Of a stretch of DNA of 64,000 bases, positions 17,736-26,690 are shown piece by piece. The position numbers were made by a program, and so were the translations under genes. Location: assembly GCF_000013605.1 (NCBI RefSeq), contig NC_007908.1, positions 4,464,001-4,528,000 on the forward strand. The letters run 5' to 3'. Position 1 is the first letter of the stretch. Every line of letters begins with the position of its first letter. The notes under the pieces are model-generated. The model was given only the letters and a program-made list of their open reading frames with translations, was not told the origin of the DNA and did not search any database. This stretch comes from Rhodoferax ferrireducens T118. GTDB lineage: Bacteria > Pseudomonadota > Gammaproteobacteria > Burkholderiales > Burkholderiaceae_C.

Positions 17736-18440
17736 ATGCCTGACCTCTCCACCTTCTTCATCACCCACAAGTGGCCCGCCCGGCATCCCGACCGGCTGCA
17801 GCTCTACTCGCTGCCCACGCCCAATGGCGTCAAGGTGTCGATCATGCTGGAGGAGACCGGCCTGCCGTACGAGCCGCATCTGGTCAGCTTCGAGACGCAG
17901 GACCAGCTGTCGCCGGAATTCCTCTCGCTCAACCCCAACAACAAGATTCCGGCCATCCTCGACCCCAATGGTCCCGGCGGCCAGCCGCTGGCGCTGTTCG
18001 AATCCGGCGCGATTCTGATTTACCTGGCCGAGAAGACGGGCCAGTTCATGCCGCAGGATGCGGCGCTGCGCTACCAGACGATCCAGTGGCTGATGTGGCA
18101 GATGGGCGGGGTCGGCCCGATGTTTGGCCAGTTGGGTTTCTTCCACAAGTTCGCCGGCAAGGACTATGAAGACAAGCGCCCGCGTGACCGCTACGTGGCG
18201 GAGAGCAAACGCCTGCTGGGCGTGCTGGACCGGCGGCTCGCCAACCGAGCCTGGATCATGGGCGAGGCCTACACCATCGCCGACATTGCCACCTTTCCCT
18301 GGGTGCGCAACCTGATCGGCTTTTACGAGGCCGGTGATCTGGTGGGCATGCAGGATTTTCAGAACGTGACCCGCGCGCTGGCGGCCTTTGTGGCGCGGCC
18401 GGCGGTGGTGCGGGGCTTGGGGATTCCGGACCGGTCCTGA
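17736..18440 (+). CDS. glutathione S-transferase family protein (YfcG/YghU-like)
   Basis: A 234-residue GST with an N-terminal thioredoxin-fold domain (LYSLPTPNGVKVSIMLEET, NPNNKIPAILDPNGP, LFESGAILIYLAEKTG) and an all-helical C-terminal domain (YTIADIATFPWVRN). The TPNG-type N-terminus is that of the Nu-class YfcG/YghU disulfide-bond oxidoreductases. ATG 17736 follows AAGGAGCCC at proper spacing; longer frames would read back through the alkB promoter. It ends 4 bp from the convergent rarD gene. Confidence 0.93.
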   Translation: MPDLSTFFITHKWPARHPDRLQLYSLPTPNGVKVSIMLEETGLPYEPHLVSFETQDQLSPEFLSLNPNNKIPAILDPNGPGGQPLALFESGAILIYLAEKTGQFMPQDAALRYQTIQWLMWQMGGVGPMFGQLGFFHKFAGKDYEDKRPRDRYVAESKRLLGVLDRRLANRAWIMGEAYTIADIATFPWVRNLIGFYEAGDLVGMQDFQNVTRALAAFVARPAVVRGLGIPDRS

Positions 18441-18444
18441 TTGG

Positions 18445-19326
18445 CTATTGATTGAATCGCTGTTTGCGCGCGTTCCAGAAACTGTCCGCGCTGTACAGCA
18501 CCAAAGCCATCCAGATCAGATAAAAGCCGATGGCGCGCGCCGGCTCAAACGCTTCGCCGTACAGCCACACGCCCAGCAGCATCTGAAGGCTGGGTGAGAT
18601 GTACTGCAGGATGCCCAGCGTGGCCATGGGTATGCGGCGTGCACCGGCGGCAAACAGCAGCAAGGGGATGGCGGTCAGCGGTCCGGCCAGCAACAGCCAG
18701 CCCAAGGTCGCCGGATCGCCTTGCACCAGGGCACCTTGCCCGTGCCATGCCCACCAAGCCAACATTCCCACCGCCATGGGCCACAGCAGCAGGGTCTCCA
18801 GCGTCAGGCCTTCCAGCGCGCCCAACTTGGCCAGCTTGCGCAGCAAGCCGTAGATGCCAAACGTGATCGCCAGCACCAAAGCCACCCAGGGCAGTCGCCC
18901 CGCCTGCACGGTGAGCCACAGCACACCGGCTGCGGCCACCGCCACCGCCAGCCACTGCCCAGGGCGCGGACGCTCATTCCAAAAGGCAAAGCCCAGCGCC
19001 ACGTTGACCAAGGGCAAAATGAAGTAACCCAAACTGGCATCGACCATATGGGCGTTTTGCACCGCCCACACGTACACCGACCAATTGACGGACAAAAGCA
19101 AGGCCGACACCGCAAACGCCAGCAGAACCCGTGGCTGGCGGGCCAAGTCGCGCAGCCAGGCCCAGCGCTTGAGCACGGCCAGCACGCACAGCAGGAAAAC
19201 AAGCGACCACACCATACGGTGCATCACGATCTCAAACGCATTGACCCGGGTGAGCTGTTTGAAAAAGACCGGGAGCAATCCCCAAGCCGTGTAAGCCAGC
19301 GCGGCGTAAAACAAACCAGGATTCAT
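18445..19326 (-). CDS. rarD: RarD-type EamA family transporter
   Basis: A 293-residue membrane protein with ten predicted transmembrane segments in two EamA repeats. Diagnostic RarD blocks are YAALAYTAWGLLPVFFKQL at the N-terminus, LLLSVNWSVYVWAVQ and LGILQYISPSLQMLLGVW. RarD was named for chloramphenicol sensitivity in Pseudomonas; the substrate is not established. Start 19326 (MNPGLF) begins directly at the first helix, as in the family; the longer frame to 19437 has no membrane or signal features. Confidence 0.92.
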   Translation of the reverse strand: MNPGLFYAALAYTAWGLLPVFFKQLTRVNAFEIVMHRMVWSLVFLLCVLAVLKRWAWLRDLARQPRVLLAFAVSALLLSVNWSVYVWAVQNAHMVDASLGYFILPLVNVALGFAFWNERPRPGQWLAVAVAAAGVLWLTVQAGRLPWVALVLAITFGIYGLLRKLAKLGALEGLTLETLLLWPMAVGMLAWWAWHGQGALVQGDPATLGWLLLAGPLTAIPLLLFAAGARRIPMATLGILQYISPSLQMLLGVWLYGEAFEPARAIGFYLIWMALVLYSADSFWNARKQRFNQ

Positions 19327-19520
19327 AGTTGGCAGGGGGTCATGTGATGGGTCTTGATGGCTTGGGTGCAGTTCAGAGTCTAGTGGCAAGCACATGACAG
19401 GTGGACGACAAGCAGGCACTTGATTGCTTTGGCGCACTCGGCTCCGCGCCGCCTGACGGGCTGCCGATTACAGTAGATCCCATCACGCCCCGTCTGTGGG
19501 GCCACAAGGAAACCATCACC

Positions 19521-20399
19521 ATGAACTTTGGACTTGTCGCCCATCGATTACATCGCCTCGGCCCGGACAGCAGCCTGCTGCGCTGGGCGCGCGCCTGTGA
19601 GCCCGGCCTGCAAGCGCTGGGCCTGGGGCTGCACGCCACCGGCGGTGCCTATGACGCGCTGAGCAAATACAAACTGCTGGACGGCCAGCTCCACCCCGTG
19701 GGCAATGGCCGCGACGGTGGGCTGATGCGCCTGGTGTCGCGCATGGCCGGTGGCCTGGCGCCGCAGGCCGCCCTGGACGGCGTGTTTTTTCTGGTGGACC
19801 CGGTTGACCCGACCTCGATCTACCCTGAAGCCCAGGCGCTCAAACGCCAGTGTGTGATTCACGGTAAACCGTTTGTATCCACCCTGGCCGGCGCCATGGA
19901 ATGGGTGGCGGTGGAGCTGACCAACGCCGGCCTGCACACGCTGTGCGTGCCCGAGACCGCGCCGCTGTTTGCGCTCGAATCCCAGGTGGCGGCGCTGGTC
20001 GCCCACGACGCGCTGAAAGACCAGATGGTGGCCTTTGCCGCCGAGCATTTCGACACCTTGTCGCGCTTTGCCGGGCGCGTGGCCACCGGCACCACCGGCA
20101 AGCGCCTGAACGACATGGCCTGGTCGCGCGGCTGGCCGCAAACGCAGCCCTGGGTCACGTGCTACCAAAGCGGCCCGCTCGGCGGCGACGCGCAGATTGC
20201 CGAACTGGTGCTGGACCAGCGCTGCCAGAAAGTCATCTTTTTTGAAGACCCGCATGTGGCCCGCCAGCACGAGGCCGACATCCAGTTGCTGGAGCGCGCC
20301 GTGTGCAGCGCCCAGCACGCCACCACCTGCTTCAACACCCCGACCATGGCCCGGCGCTGGGCGCAGGCGGTGATGCGCGGGCCGGGGACTCCGGCATAA
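19521..20399 (+). CDS. methylglyoxal synthase with duplicated MGS-like domain
   Basis: A 292-residue protein, about twice the size of E. coli MgsA (152 aa). The C-terminal half is a full MGS domain: AHD (161-163), ATGTTG (188-193), SGPLGGD with catalytic-type D223, FFEDP (240-244) and HEAD with H250 and D253. It should convert dihydroxyacetone phosphate to methylglyoxal and phosphate in the cytoplasm. The N-terminal half repeats the pattern in degenerate form: ATGGAYDALSK (39-49), GNGRDGG (61-67) and FFLVDPVDP (89-97), but the catalytic histidine equivalent is missing. It may be regulatory. AAGGAAACC precedes ATG 19521. A dispersed repeat begins right after the stop. Confidence 0.85.
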   Translation: MNFGLVAHRLHRLGPDSSLLRWARACEPGLQALGLGLHATGGAYDALSKYKLLDGQLHPVGNGRDGGLMRLVSRMAGGLAPQAALDGVFFLVDPVDPTSIYPEAQALKRQCVIHGKPFVSTLAGAMEWVAVELTNAGLHTLCVPETAPLFALESQVAALVAHDALKDQMVAFAAEHFDTLSRFAGRVATGTTGKRLNDMAWSRGWPQTQPWVTCYQSGPLGGDAQIAELVLDQRCQKVIFFEDPHVARQHEADIQLLERAVCSAQHATTCFNTPTMARRWAQAVMRGPGTPA

Positions 20400-20462
20400 T
20401 CCTGATTTGATAGCATCCAAGGCAGGTTCTACGGGGGCTTGAGCCTGATTTTGTTTGAAGTC
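20400..20462 (+). repeat. dispersed ~60-bp repeat, copy 4
   Basis: Reads TCCTGATTTGATAGCATCC, then CTACGGGGGCTTGAGCCTG and ATTTTGTTTGAAGT. It begins directly at the stop codon of the MGS gene. Confidence 0.85.
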
Positions 20463-20565
20463 TTATGGCTTTTCAGCGGACGCCGCAGGTGCTTGGGCCG
20501 CGGCGACCGAGGGGCGACAATCTAGCCCCGGGAAGCCACCCATCCCCAACATCAGGAGCAGCAAC

Positions 20566-20817
20566 ATGACCCAGGACTTGAACCAGCAGAACGAATTGAA
20601 GAAGACGGAGCTGTGCGATTCGTGCGCCGGCATCCAGCGCAACTGGCGCCGCGCCCCCGGCCACGCCGAACTGGTGCAAGGCGACAACCGCAAGGAACCA
20701 CGCAGCCACGGTCAGGTCACCATCACCCGCTACGTCTGTGCCCGCTGCGGCACGCAGTGGGAGTACGAGAACAACAAGGTCAACCTGCACGCGGGTTGGT
20801 CGGTGGTGGGCCAATAG
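20566..20817 (+). CDS. small zinc-ribbon-like protein, unknown function
   Basis: An 83-residue protein with two CxxC knuckles, LCDSCAG near residue 17 and VCARCGTQWEYENNK near residue 58, spaced like a zinc ribbon. It is otherwise polar and basic in the middle. CAGGAG lies ten bases before ATG. I do not recognise a named family. It sits between repeat copy 4 and the YcaQ-like glycosylase gene, 39 bp upstream of the latter in the same direction, so the two may be co-transcribed. Confidence 0.7.
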   Translation: MTQDLNQQNELKKTELCDSCAGIQRNWRRAPGHAELVQGDNRKEPRSHGQVTITRYVCARCGTQWEYENNKVNLHAGWSVVGQ

Positions 20818-20856
20818 ACGGCGCTCGGTGAAGCGGCAAGTTATTTTGCCACTGCC

Positions 20857-21954
20857 ATGCCCATCACCCTGGACACCCTGCGCCGCTACGCCGTGGCGCG
20901 TTCCCTCTTCACGCCCACCACCCTGGCCCGCGCGATCGAGCGCCTGGGCTTTGTGCAGGCCGACCCGATCCGCGCCCCGGCGCGGGCGCAGGACCTGACC
21001 TTGCGCCACCGCGTCAAGGGCTATCACGCGGGCGATCTGGAGCGGCGTTACGCCAGGCTCGGCATCGAAGAGGACTTCTTCGTCAACTACGGCTTTTTGC
21101 CGCGCGCCACGCAGGCGCTGATGCACCCGCGCACGCCAACCTTGGCGTGGCCCAAGGCACGTCTGGCGCAGGCCCATGCCGTGCTGGACTTTGTGCGGGC
21201 GCACGGGGTGGTGCACCCGCGCGAGGTGGACGCGCATTTTGCCCATGGTGCGGCGCGCAACTGGTTTGGTGGCTCGTCCAATGCCAGCACGCAGCTGCTC
21301 GACGACATGCACCACCGCGGCCTGCTGCGCATTGCCGGGCGCATGAGTGGCGTGCGTACCTACGCCGCCTGCGAGCCACGGGCGCCCTTGGGGCCGCTGG
21401 CCGATCCGACCCAGGCCATGGACGCGCTGGTCGATGTGATCGTGGGCAAGTACGCCCCCTTGCCTGAACGCTCGCTCGGCGAGTTGATCAGCCACCTGCG
21501 CGGCGGTGCCCCGCAATGGGCCGATCAACGCCAGGCGGCTTTCCAGCGCGCCAAGTTGCGGCTGGCCACAAGCCGGGTGGATGGCGTGACCTGGTATTGG
21601 CCTGCGGATGAGTCGCCGGCCTCACGCCGGTATGCGCCCGGCGCGGTGGTGCGCCTGCTGGCGCCGTTTGACCCGGTGGTCTGGGACCGTCGGCGCTTCG
21701 AGCTTTTTTGGGGCTGGGCCTATCGTTTCGAGGCCTACACGCCCGCCGCCAAACGGGTGCGCGGCTATTACGCGCTGCCGCTGTTGTGGCGTGACCAGGT
21801 CATTGGCTGGGGCAATGTGACGGTGAGTGGTGAGCGGCTCAAGGTTGATCTGGGCTATGTGGCTGGCACGGCGCCGCGTGAGGCGGCCTTTGGCCAAGCC
21901 CTGGCGCAAGAGTTGGCACGGCTGCACACCTTTCTCGCCTTGCCGGCAATTTGA
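20857..21954 (+). CDS. YcaQ-like winged-helix DNA glycosylase (HTH_42)
   Basis: A 365-residue protein of the HTH_42/YcaQ family. The N-terminal block carries the family QxD motif (VQADPI, Q34 and D36), which in E. coli YcaQ and related AlkX-type enzymes is catalytic for unhooking interstrand crosslinks or bulky alkylated bases. Further family blocks are RLGIEEDFFVNYGFLPR and the C-terminal VRLLAPFDPVVWDRRRFELFW, with LPLLWRDQVIGWGNV. It acts on damaged DNA in the cytoplasm. It is the second alkylation-repair gene of this neighbourhood after alkB. Confidence 0.87.
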   Translation: MPITLDTLRRYAVARSLFTPTTLARAIERLGFVQADPIRAPARAQDLTLRHRVKGYHAGDLERRYARLGIEEDFFVNYGFLPRATQALMHPRTPTLAWPKARLAQAHAVLDFVRAHGVVHPREVDAHFAHGAARNWFGGSSNASTQLLDDMHHRGLLRIAGRMSGVRTYAACEPRAPLGPLADPTQAMDALVDVIVGKYAPLPERSLGELISHLRGGAPQWADQRQAAFQRAKLRLATSRVDGVTWYWPADESPASRRYAPGAVVRLLAPFDPVVWDRRRFELFWGWAYRFEAYTPAAKRVRGYYALPLLWRDQVIGWGNVTVSGERLKVDLGYVAGTAPREAAFGQALAQELARLHTFLALPAI

Positions 21955-21977
21955 ACAGCTTTGCGTTGCCCTACTGA

Positions 21978-22973
<996 letters not shown>

Positions 22974-22996
22974 GGTGTCCTTTTTGGGTTAAAAAT

Positions 22997-23380
22997 TCAG
23001 GTGCGCTTTTTTTGCGCCCGCATGGTTTCATAGATGCGAATCTTGTTGCGGATGTAGTCCAGCGTCTCGCCCAGCACGCGCATGTCCGCCTCTACACGCT
23101 GGGCATGGTCCTCCATCAGTGTCTGGCGCTCGGCCAGGCTGGCGGGCGTGTTGCCCTGGCGCCGCAGCTGCGCATAGCGCTGCATGTCGCGCATCGACAT
23201 GCCGGTGGCGCGCAAGCGCACCAGGAACTCAAGCCAGCGCATGTCGGCGTCGCCGTAGCGGCGCGCGCCGCCACGGCGCTCTACCGGCGCGATCAGGCCA
23301 ATCTGCTCGTAGTAGCGCAGGGTGTAGGGGCTCAAACCAGTGGCCTTGGCCGCCTCGGCAATGCTCAGGGACGTGTTCAT
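22997..23380 (-). CDS. MerR-family transcriptional regulator
   Basis: A 127-residue MerR regulator: winged-helix domain at residues 5-72 (SIAEAAKATGLSPYTLRYYEQ block, then RRYGDADMRWLEFL) and a dimerising coiled coil (LMEDHAQRVEADMRVLGETL). No cysteines are present in the C-terminal part, so metal or iron-sulfur sensing is unlikely and an organic or electrophile signal is more probable. It is the first gene of a merR-aldo/keto reductase operon and probably autoregulates through the palindrome directly upstream. ATG 23380 is chosen because a longer frame would read through that operator. Confidence 0.93.
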   Translation of the reverse strand: MNTSLSIAEAAKATGLSPYTLRYYEQIGLIAPVERRGGARRYGDADMRWLEFLVRLRATGMSMRDMQRYAQLRRQGNTPASLAERQTLMEDHAQRVEADMRVLGETLDYIRNKIRIYETMRAQKKRT

Positions 23381-23386
23381 GGCGCT

Positions 23387-23417
23387 AATGTAAAACTTCG
23401 AGTGCACTCGAAGTCAA
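23387..23417 (-). promoter_or_regulatory. MerR-type promoter and operator
   Basis: On the minus strand TTGACT (-35, 23417-23412) and TACATT (-10, 23392-23387) are separated by exactly 19 bp, the over-long spacer typical of MerR-controlled promoters. A perfect palindrome CTTCGAGTGCACTCGAAG (23396-23413) fills the spacer. The -10 box ends 6 bp before the merR ATG, so the transcript would be leaderless or nearly so. Confidence 0.8.
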
Positions 23418-23556
23418 GCGCTTATTTCTTCCCAAGTGCATCTGCGATCAATCCAGGTCCAGGAGGCCAACGGAGTTGCGGGACGCAGGTGCGAGCGCTT
23501 GTGACCATAATGTTGAACCGCACCCCGCACGCACCCTATGAAGTCGGAGAACTGCC

Positions 23557-23910
23557 ATGGCTTACACCTTGCTGATCGTCGAAGACCCCCACCAGCGCGA
23601 CACCCGAACGCCCGCCGAAGGGCGTGCGGCATATGACAGCATGGTGCAGTTCGCAGCGCAGCTCAAGGCCCGAGGCTTGTTGCTGGCGACCCAATCCCTG
23701 ACCTCGCACGCCGCCGCCGCCCGGGTGCAGGTGCGCGACGGCCAATCACAGGTGCTGGACGGTCCGTTTACCGAGGCCAAGGAAATGGTCGGTGGCTTCT
23801 TTTTGCTCGATTGCCAGACCCGGGCGCAGGCCATTGCCATTGCCGCCGAATGCCCGGCGGCGCAGTGGTGCACGGTGGAGGTCCGAGAAGTAGGTCCTTG
23901 CTTCGCGTGA
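23557..23910 (+). CDS. YciI-like DGPF-domain protein
   Basis: A 117-residue YCII-related ('DGPF') protein: YTLLIVEDP at the N-terminus, then VLDGPFTEAKEMVGGFFLLD containing the namesake DGPF motif at ~68. Such small ferredoxin-like-fold proteins are the hallmark neighbours of ECF42-group sigma factors; their biochemical role is unknown. It is the first of two DGPF genes here. The sigma-type promoter seen at 23956 lies after this gene, so it may be transcribed separately. Confidence 0.88.
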   Translation: MAYTLLIVEDPHQRDTRTPAEGRAAYDSMVQFAAQLKARGLLLATQSLTSHAAAARVQVRDGQSQVLDGPFTEAKEMVGGFFLLDCQTRAQAIAIAAECPAAQWCTVEVREVGPCFA

Positions 23911-23955
23911 TGCAGCCCCGGACAGGGTGATTAGGGTTTTCACCTAGAGAATAGT

Positions 23956-23982
23956 TGTCGAAATGGACGGTGCTGGTTCGTC
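23956..23982 (+). promoter_or_regulatory. candidate ECF42-type promoter
   Basis: TGTCGA (23956-23961), 17 bp, then CGTC (23979-23982) lies 80 bp upstream of the second DGPF gene. It agrees with the TGTCGA -35 and CGTC-like -10 reported for ECF42-group sigma factors, as I recall them; the sigma gene is in the operon that follows. Confidence 0.6.
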
Positions 23983-24062
23983 GTGGAACTGAGGAATGCA
24001 ATGACCGATCAACACAAGATCGGTCAACGGCACCTCAATCCGCAACACACAAGGAGAGCCCC

Positions 24063-24512
24063 ATGCGATTCATGATTATTGTCAAAGCCACGCCGGATTC
24101 AGAGGCCGGCGTGATGCCACCCGACACGCTGCTGGCCGAGATGGCCGACTACCACGAGCAACTGGCCAAAGCCGGCGTGTTGCTCGATGGCTCGGGCTTG
24201 CAGCCCAGCGCCAAAGGGTGGCGCATCCGCTACAACGGCAAGAAGCCGGATGAGCGCACGCTGATCGACGGCCCGTTTGCCGAGAGCAAGGAACTTATCG
24301 CCGGCTACACCCTCATTCAGGTGCGCACGCGCGCCGAGGCGCTGGAGTGGACACGGCGCTTCCCCAACCCCTCGATCGATGGCAAGCAAGGCGAGATTGA
24401 AGTACGCCAATTGTTTGAGCTGGAAGATTTTGGCCCGAGCGAAACCGTGGAGCGCTTTCGCGACATGGGTATGGCTGCACCGGCACAAGTTTCCAGTCCC
24501 CTTAAATCTTGA
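24063..24512 (+). CDS. YciI-like DGPF-domain protein
   Basis: A 149-residue DGPF protein: MRFMIIVKATPDSEAGVMP at the N-terminus, AGVLLDGSGLQPSAKG, and LIDGPFAESKELIAGYTLIQ with the DGPF motif at ~75. It is of the longer type typically encoded beside ECF42 sigma factors. AAGGAGAGC precedes ATG. It is followed 17 bp later by the VOC gene and then by the sigma factor, forming a three-gene unit behind the candidate TGTCGA promoter. Confidence 0.92.
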   Translation: MRFMIIVKATPDSEAGVMPPDTLLAEMADYHEQLAKAGVLLDGSGLQPSAKGWRIRYNGKKPDERTLIDGPFAESKELIAGYTLIQVRTRAEALEWTRRFPNPSIDGKQGEIEVRQLFELEDFGPSETVERFRDMGMAAPAQVSSPLKS

Positions 24513-24529
24513 AACAAGGAGTCCTGATC

Positions 24530-25015
24530 ATGTCTAAATCATCAGTCAAACCCATTCCCGAAGGCATGCACACTTTGACGCCGCACCTGGTGTGTGCCGG
24601 TGCGGCCGATGCCATCGAGTTCTACAAAAAAGCCTTCAACGCGGTGGAGGGCTATCGCCTGCCGGGGCCCGATGGCAAGCTCATGCATGGCAGCGTGGTG
24701 ATTGGCGACTCCATGCTGATGCTGGTGGATGAAAATCCCGCTTGGGGCGCGCTCGGACCCAAGAGCTTGAAAGGCTCGCCGGTGACGATCCACCTGTATG
24801 TGCCAGGCGTCGATGCCACCGTGGCCCAGGCCGTGGCGGCCGGTGCCAAAGTCACCATGCCGGTTGCCGACATGTTTTGGGGCGATCGTTATGGCGTGTT
24901 GCAAGATCCGTTCGGCCACAACTGGTCGGTGGCGACGCATCAGCGCGATTTGAGCCCGCAGGAAATACAAGAGGCGATGGCCAAGATGGACACGACGAAC
25001 AAGACGTGCACTTGA
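24530..25015 (+). CDS. PhnB-like VOC family protein
   Basis: A 161-residue vicinal-oxygen-chelate protein of the PhnB/YdeN-like group: LTPHLVCAGAADAIEFYKKA, then LMHGSVVIGDSMLMLVDE, and the C-terminal FWGDRYGVLQDPFGHNWSVAT. AAGGAG lies nine bases before ATG. Its place between a DGPF gene and the ECF42 sigma gene is a common arrangement. The substrate is unknown; the metal-binding histidines of true glyoxalases appear only partly conserved. Confidence 0.92.
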   Translation: MSKSSVKPIPEGMHTLTPHLVCAGAADAIEFYKKAFNAVEGYRLPGPDGKLMHGSVVIGDSMLMLVDENPAWGALGPKSLKGSPVTIHLYVPGVDATVAQAVAAGAKVTMPVADMFWGDRYGVLQDPFGHNWSVATHQRDLSPQEIQEAMAKMDTTNKTCT

Positions 25016-25027
25016 GCCGCTGCAGCC

Positions 25028-26338
25028 GTGGTGGCAAGCCTTACACAACTGTCGCTGGAGGCGATCTGGCGGATTGAGGGGGCCAGCATCATCGCGGCGG
25101 TGGCCCGCATGGTGCGCGACATCGGCCTGGCCGAAGAACTGGCGCAGGACGCCCTGGTCGCGGCGCTGGAACACTGGCCCGCTGACGGTGTGCCGCACAA
25201 TCCGGCCGCCTGGCTGATGACGACCGCCAGGAACCGTGCACTGGACCATTTGCGACGCGCCAGGATGCTGCTGGAGAAGCACGATCAGATTGGCCATGAG
25301 CTGGAGGCCCAGGAGGCTTTGATCGTGCCCGATTTTGTGGATGCCCTGGATGCGGCCCGATCGGACCAGATCGGCGACGACTTGCTGCGCCTCATTTTCA
25401 CGGCCTGTCACCCGGTGCTCTCGACCGAGGCGCGCGTCGCCTTGACCCTCAAGCTGCTCGGCGGCCTGAGCACCGCCGAGATCGCACGGGCCTGCCTGGT
25501 GCCGGAGCCCACCGTCGCGCAACGCATCGTGCGCGCCAAGCGCACGCTGACCGAGGCGCATGTGCCATTTGAACTGCCCCAGGGTGACGCCCTGAGACCG
25601 CGCCTGGGCTCGGTGCTGGAGGTGATTTACCTGATTTTCAACGAGGGTTATACCGCCACCAGCGGCGGCGAGTGGATGCGCCCGGCCCTTACCGACGAAG
25701 CCGTGCGCCTGGGGCGCGTGCTGGCCGCTCTGGCGCCCAGGGAAGCCGAAGTGCACGGACTGGTGGCGCTGATGGAGCTGCAGGCCTCGCGCGCCGGTGC
25801 ACGCGTTGACGCATCGGGCCGGCCCATACTGCTGCCCGATCAGGACCGCAGCCGCTGGGACCGGCTGCTCATTCGCCGCGGCCTCGCGGCACTGCAACGC
25901 GCTGAAGCCTTGGGCGGAACGCTGGGGCCTTATGCCTTGCAGGCGGCCATTGCGGCCTGCCACGCCCGCGCCAACACGCACGCAGAGACCGACTGGCCGC
26001 GCATCGTCGCCCTTTACGATGCACTGGCGCAGGTGATGCCCTCACCCATCGTCGAACTCAACCGTGCCGTCGCCGTCGGTATCGCTTTCGGCCCGGCAGC
26101 GGGGCTGGAGATCGTGGATTCGTTGTTGCGCCATCCCCAATTGGCACGCTACCACTGGTTGCCCGGTGTGAGGGCCGATCTGCTCGCCAGGCTGGGCCGG
26201 CATGACGAAGCGCGGGCAGAGTTTGAACGGGCGGCGGGTCTGGCGCAGAACGCGCAGGAGCGCCAGCTGCTGCAGGAGCGTGCAATGGCGCAGAGCCGAC
26301 TTGAAACCATCAAGCCGCGCGACCCAACGGCCGGCTGA
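25028..26338 (+). CDS. ECF42-group RNA polymerase sigma factor with C-terminal extension
   Basis: A 436-residue sigma-70 family protein. Residues ~15-85 are region 2 (LAEELAQDALVAALEHWP, PAAWLMTTARNRALDHLRR), ~125-180 region 4 (LKLLGGLSTAEIARACLVPE and TVAQRIVRAKRTL). The ~250-residue C-terminal extension (DUF6596/TPR-like, EVIYLIFNEGYTAT, then helical repeats) is diagnostic of the ECF42 group, where it is needed for activity instead of an anti-sigma factor. It starts 12 bp after the VOC gene, possibly at GTG 25028 or slightly later. It probably activates its own operon and the DGPF genes. Confidence 0.93.
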   Translation: MVASLTQLSLEAIWRIEGASIIAAVARMVRDIGLAEELAQDALVAALEHWPADGVPHNPAAWLMTTARNRALDHLRRARMLLEKHDQIGHELEAQEALIVPDFVDALDAARSDQIGDDLLRLIFTACHPVLSTEARVALTLKLLGGLSTAEIARACLVPEPTVAQRIVRAKRTLTEAHVPFELPQGDALRPRLGSVLEVIYLIFNEGYTATSGGEWMRPALTDEAVRLGRVLAALAPREAEVHGLVALMELQASRAGARVDASGRPILLPDQDRSRWDRLLIRRGLAALQRAEALGGTLGPYALQAAIAACHARANTHAETDWPRIVALYDALAQVMPSPIVELNRAVAVGIAFGPAAGLEIVDSLLRHPQLARYHWLPGVRADLLARLGRHDEARAEFERAAGLAQNAQERQLLQERAMAQSRLETIKPRDPTAG

Positions 26339-26690
26339 TGGCTGAGGCCGAACTCGCCAAAGGACCTAGTGGATCAAGCCAGCCAAAGGCAATCTGATGC
26401 TCCAAGGTCGGTTGGCGGGTCAAGCCGCTGTCACAGCGCGCCGTAGCGCCGCGCAAAGGTGCGATACTTTGCCCTGACGCGGTTGAAAAACCTGTCTGAG
26501 TCACTCCTGGATTCACGCCTCACCGCCCAGCTGCGCCATGGCGGCCATTGCAGTCTGTTGATGGTCCGCAACGTGCATAAAGCGCATCGACCAGCTCGAT
26601 GTGCGCAGTCAAGTGAGCAGCATCGGGTATTGGCACGCTTGCGTCGTTTCCCCAACGGGGTCATCAGCCCTCTATTTGAAAACAAGCCCT
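26339..26690. other. 352-bp region without a recognised gene
   Basis: Bounded by the sigma factor stop and the diguanylate cyclase start. A minus-strand stretch near 26433-26500 reads DRFFNRVRAKYRTFARR, which looks gene-like but is short and has no recognised family; it may be a remnant. No clear promoter or terminator was seen. Confidence 0.4.

Noticed and set aside
24542..25981. 479-residue minus-strand open frame
   Set aside because: It lies opposite the VOC gene and ECF42 sigma factor. His/Gln/Gly-rich shadow composition without domains.
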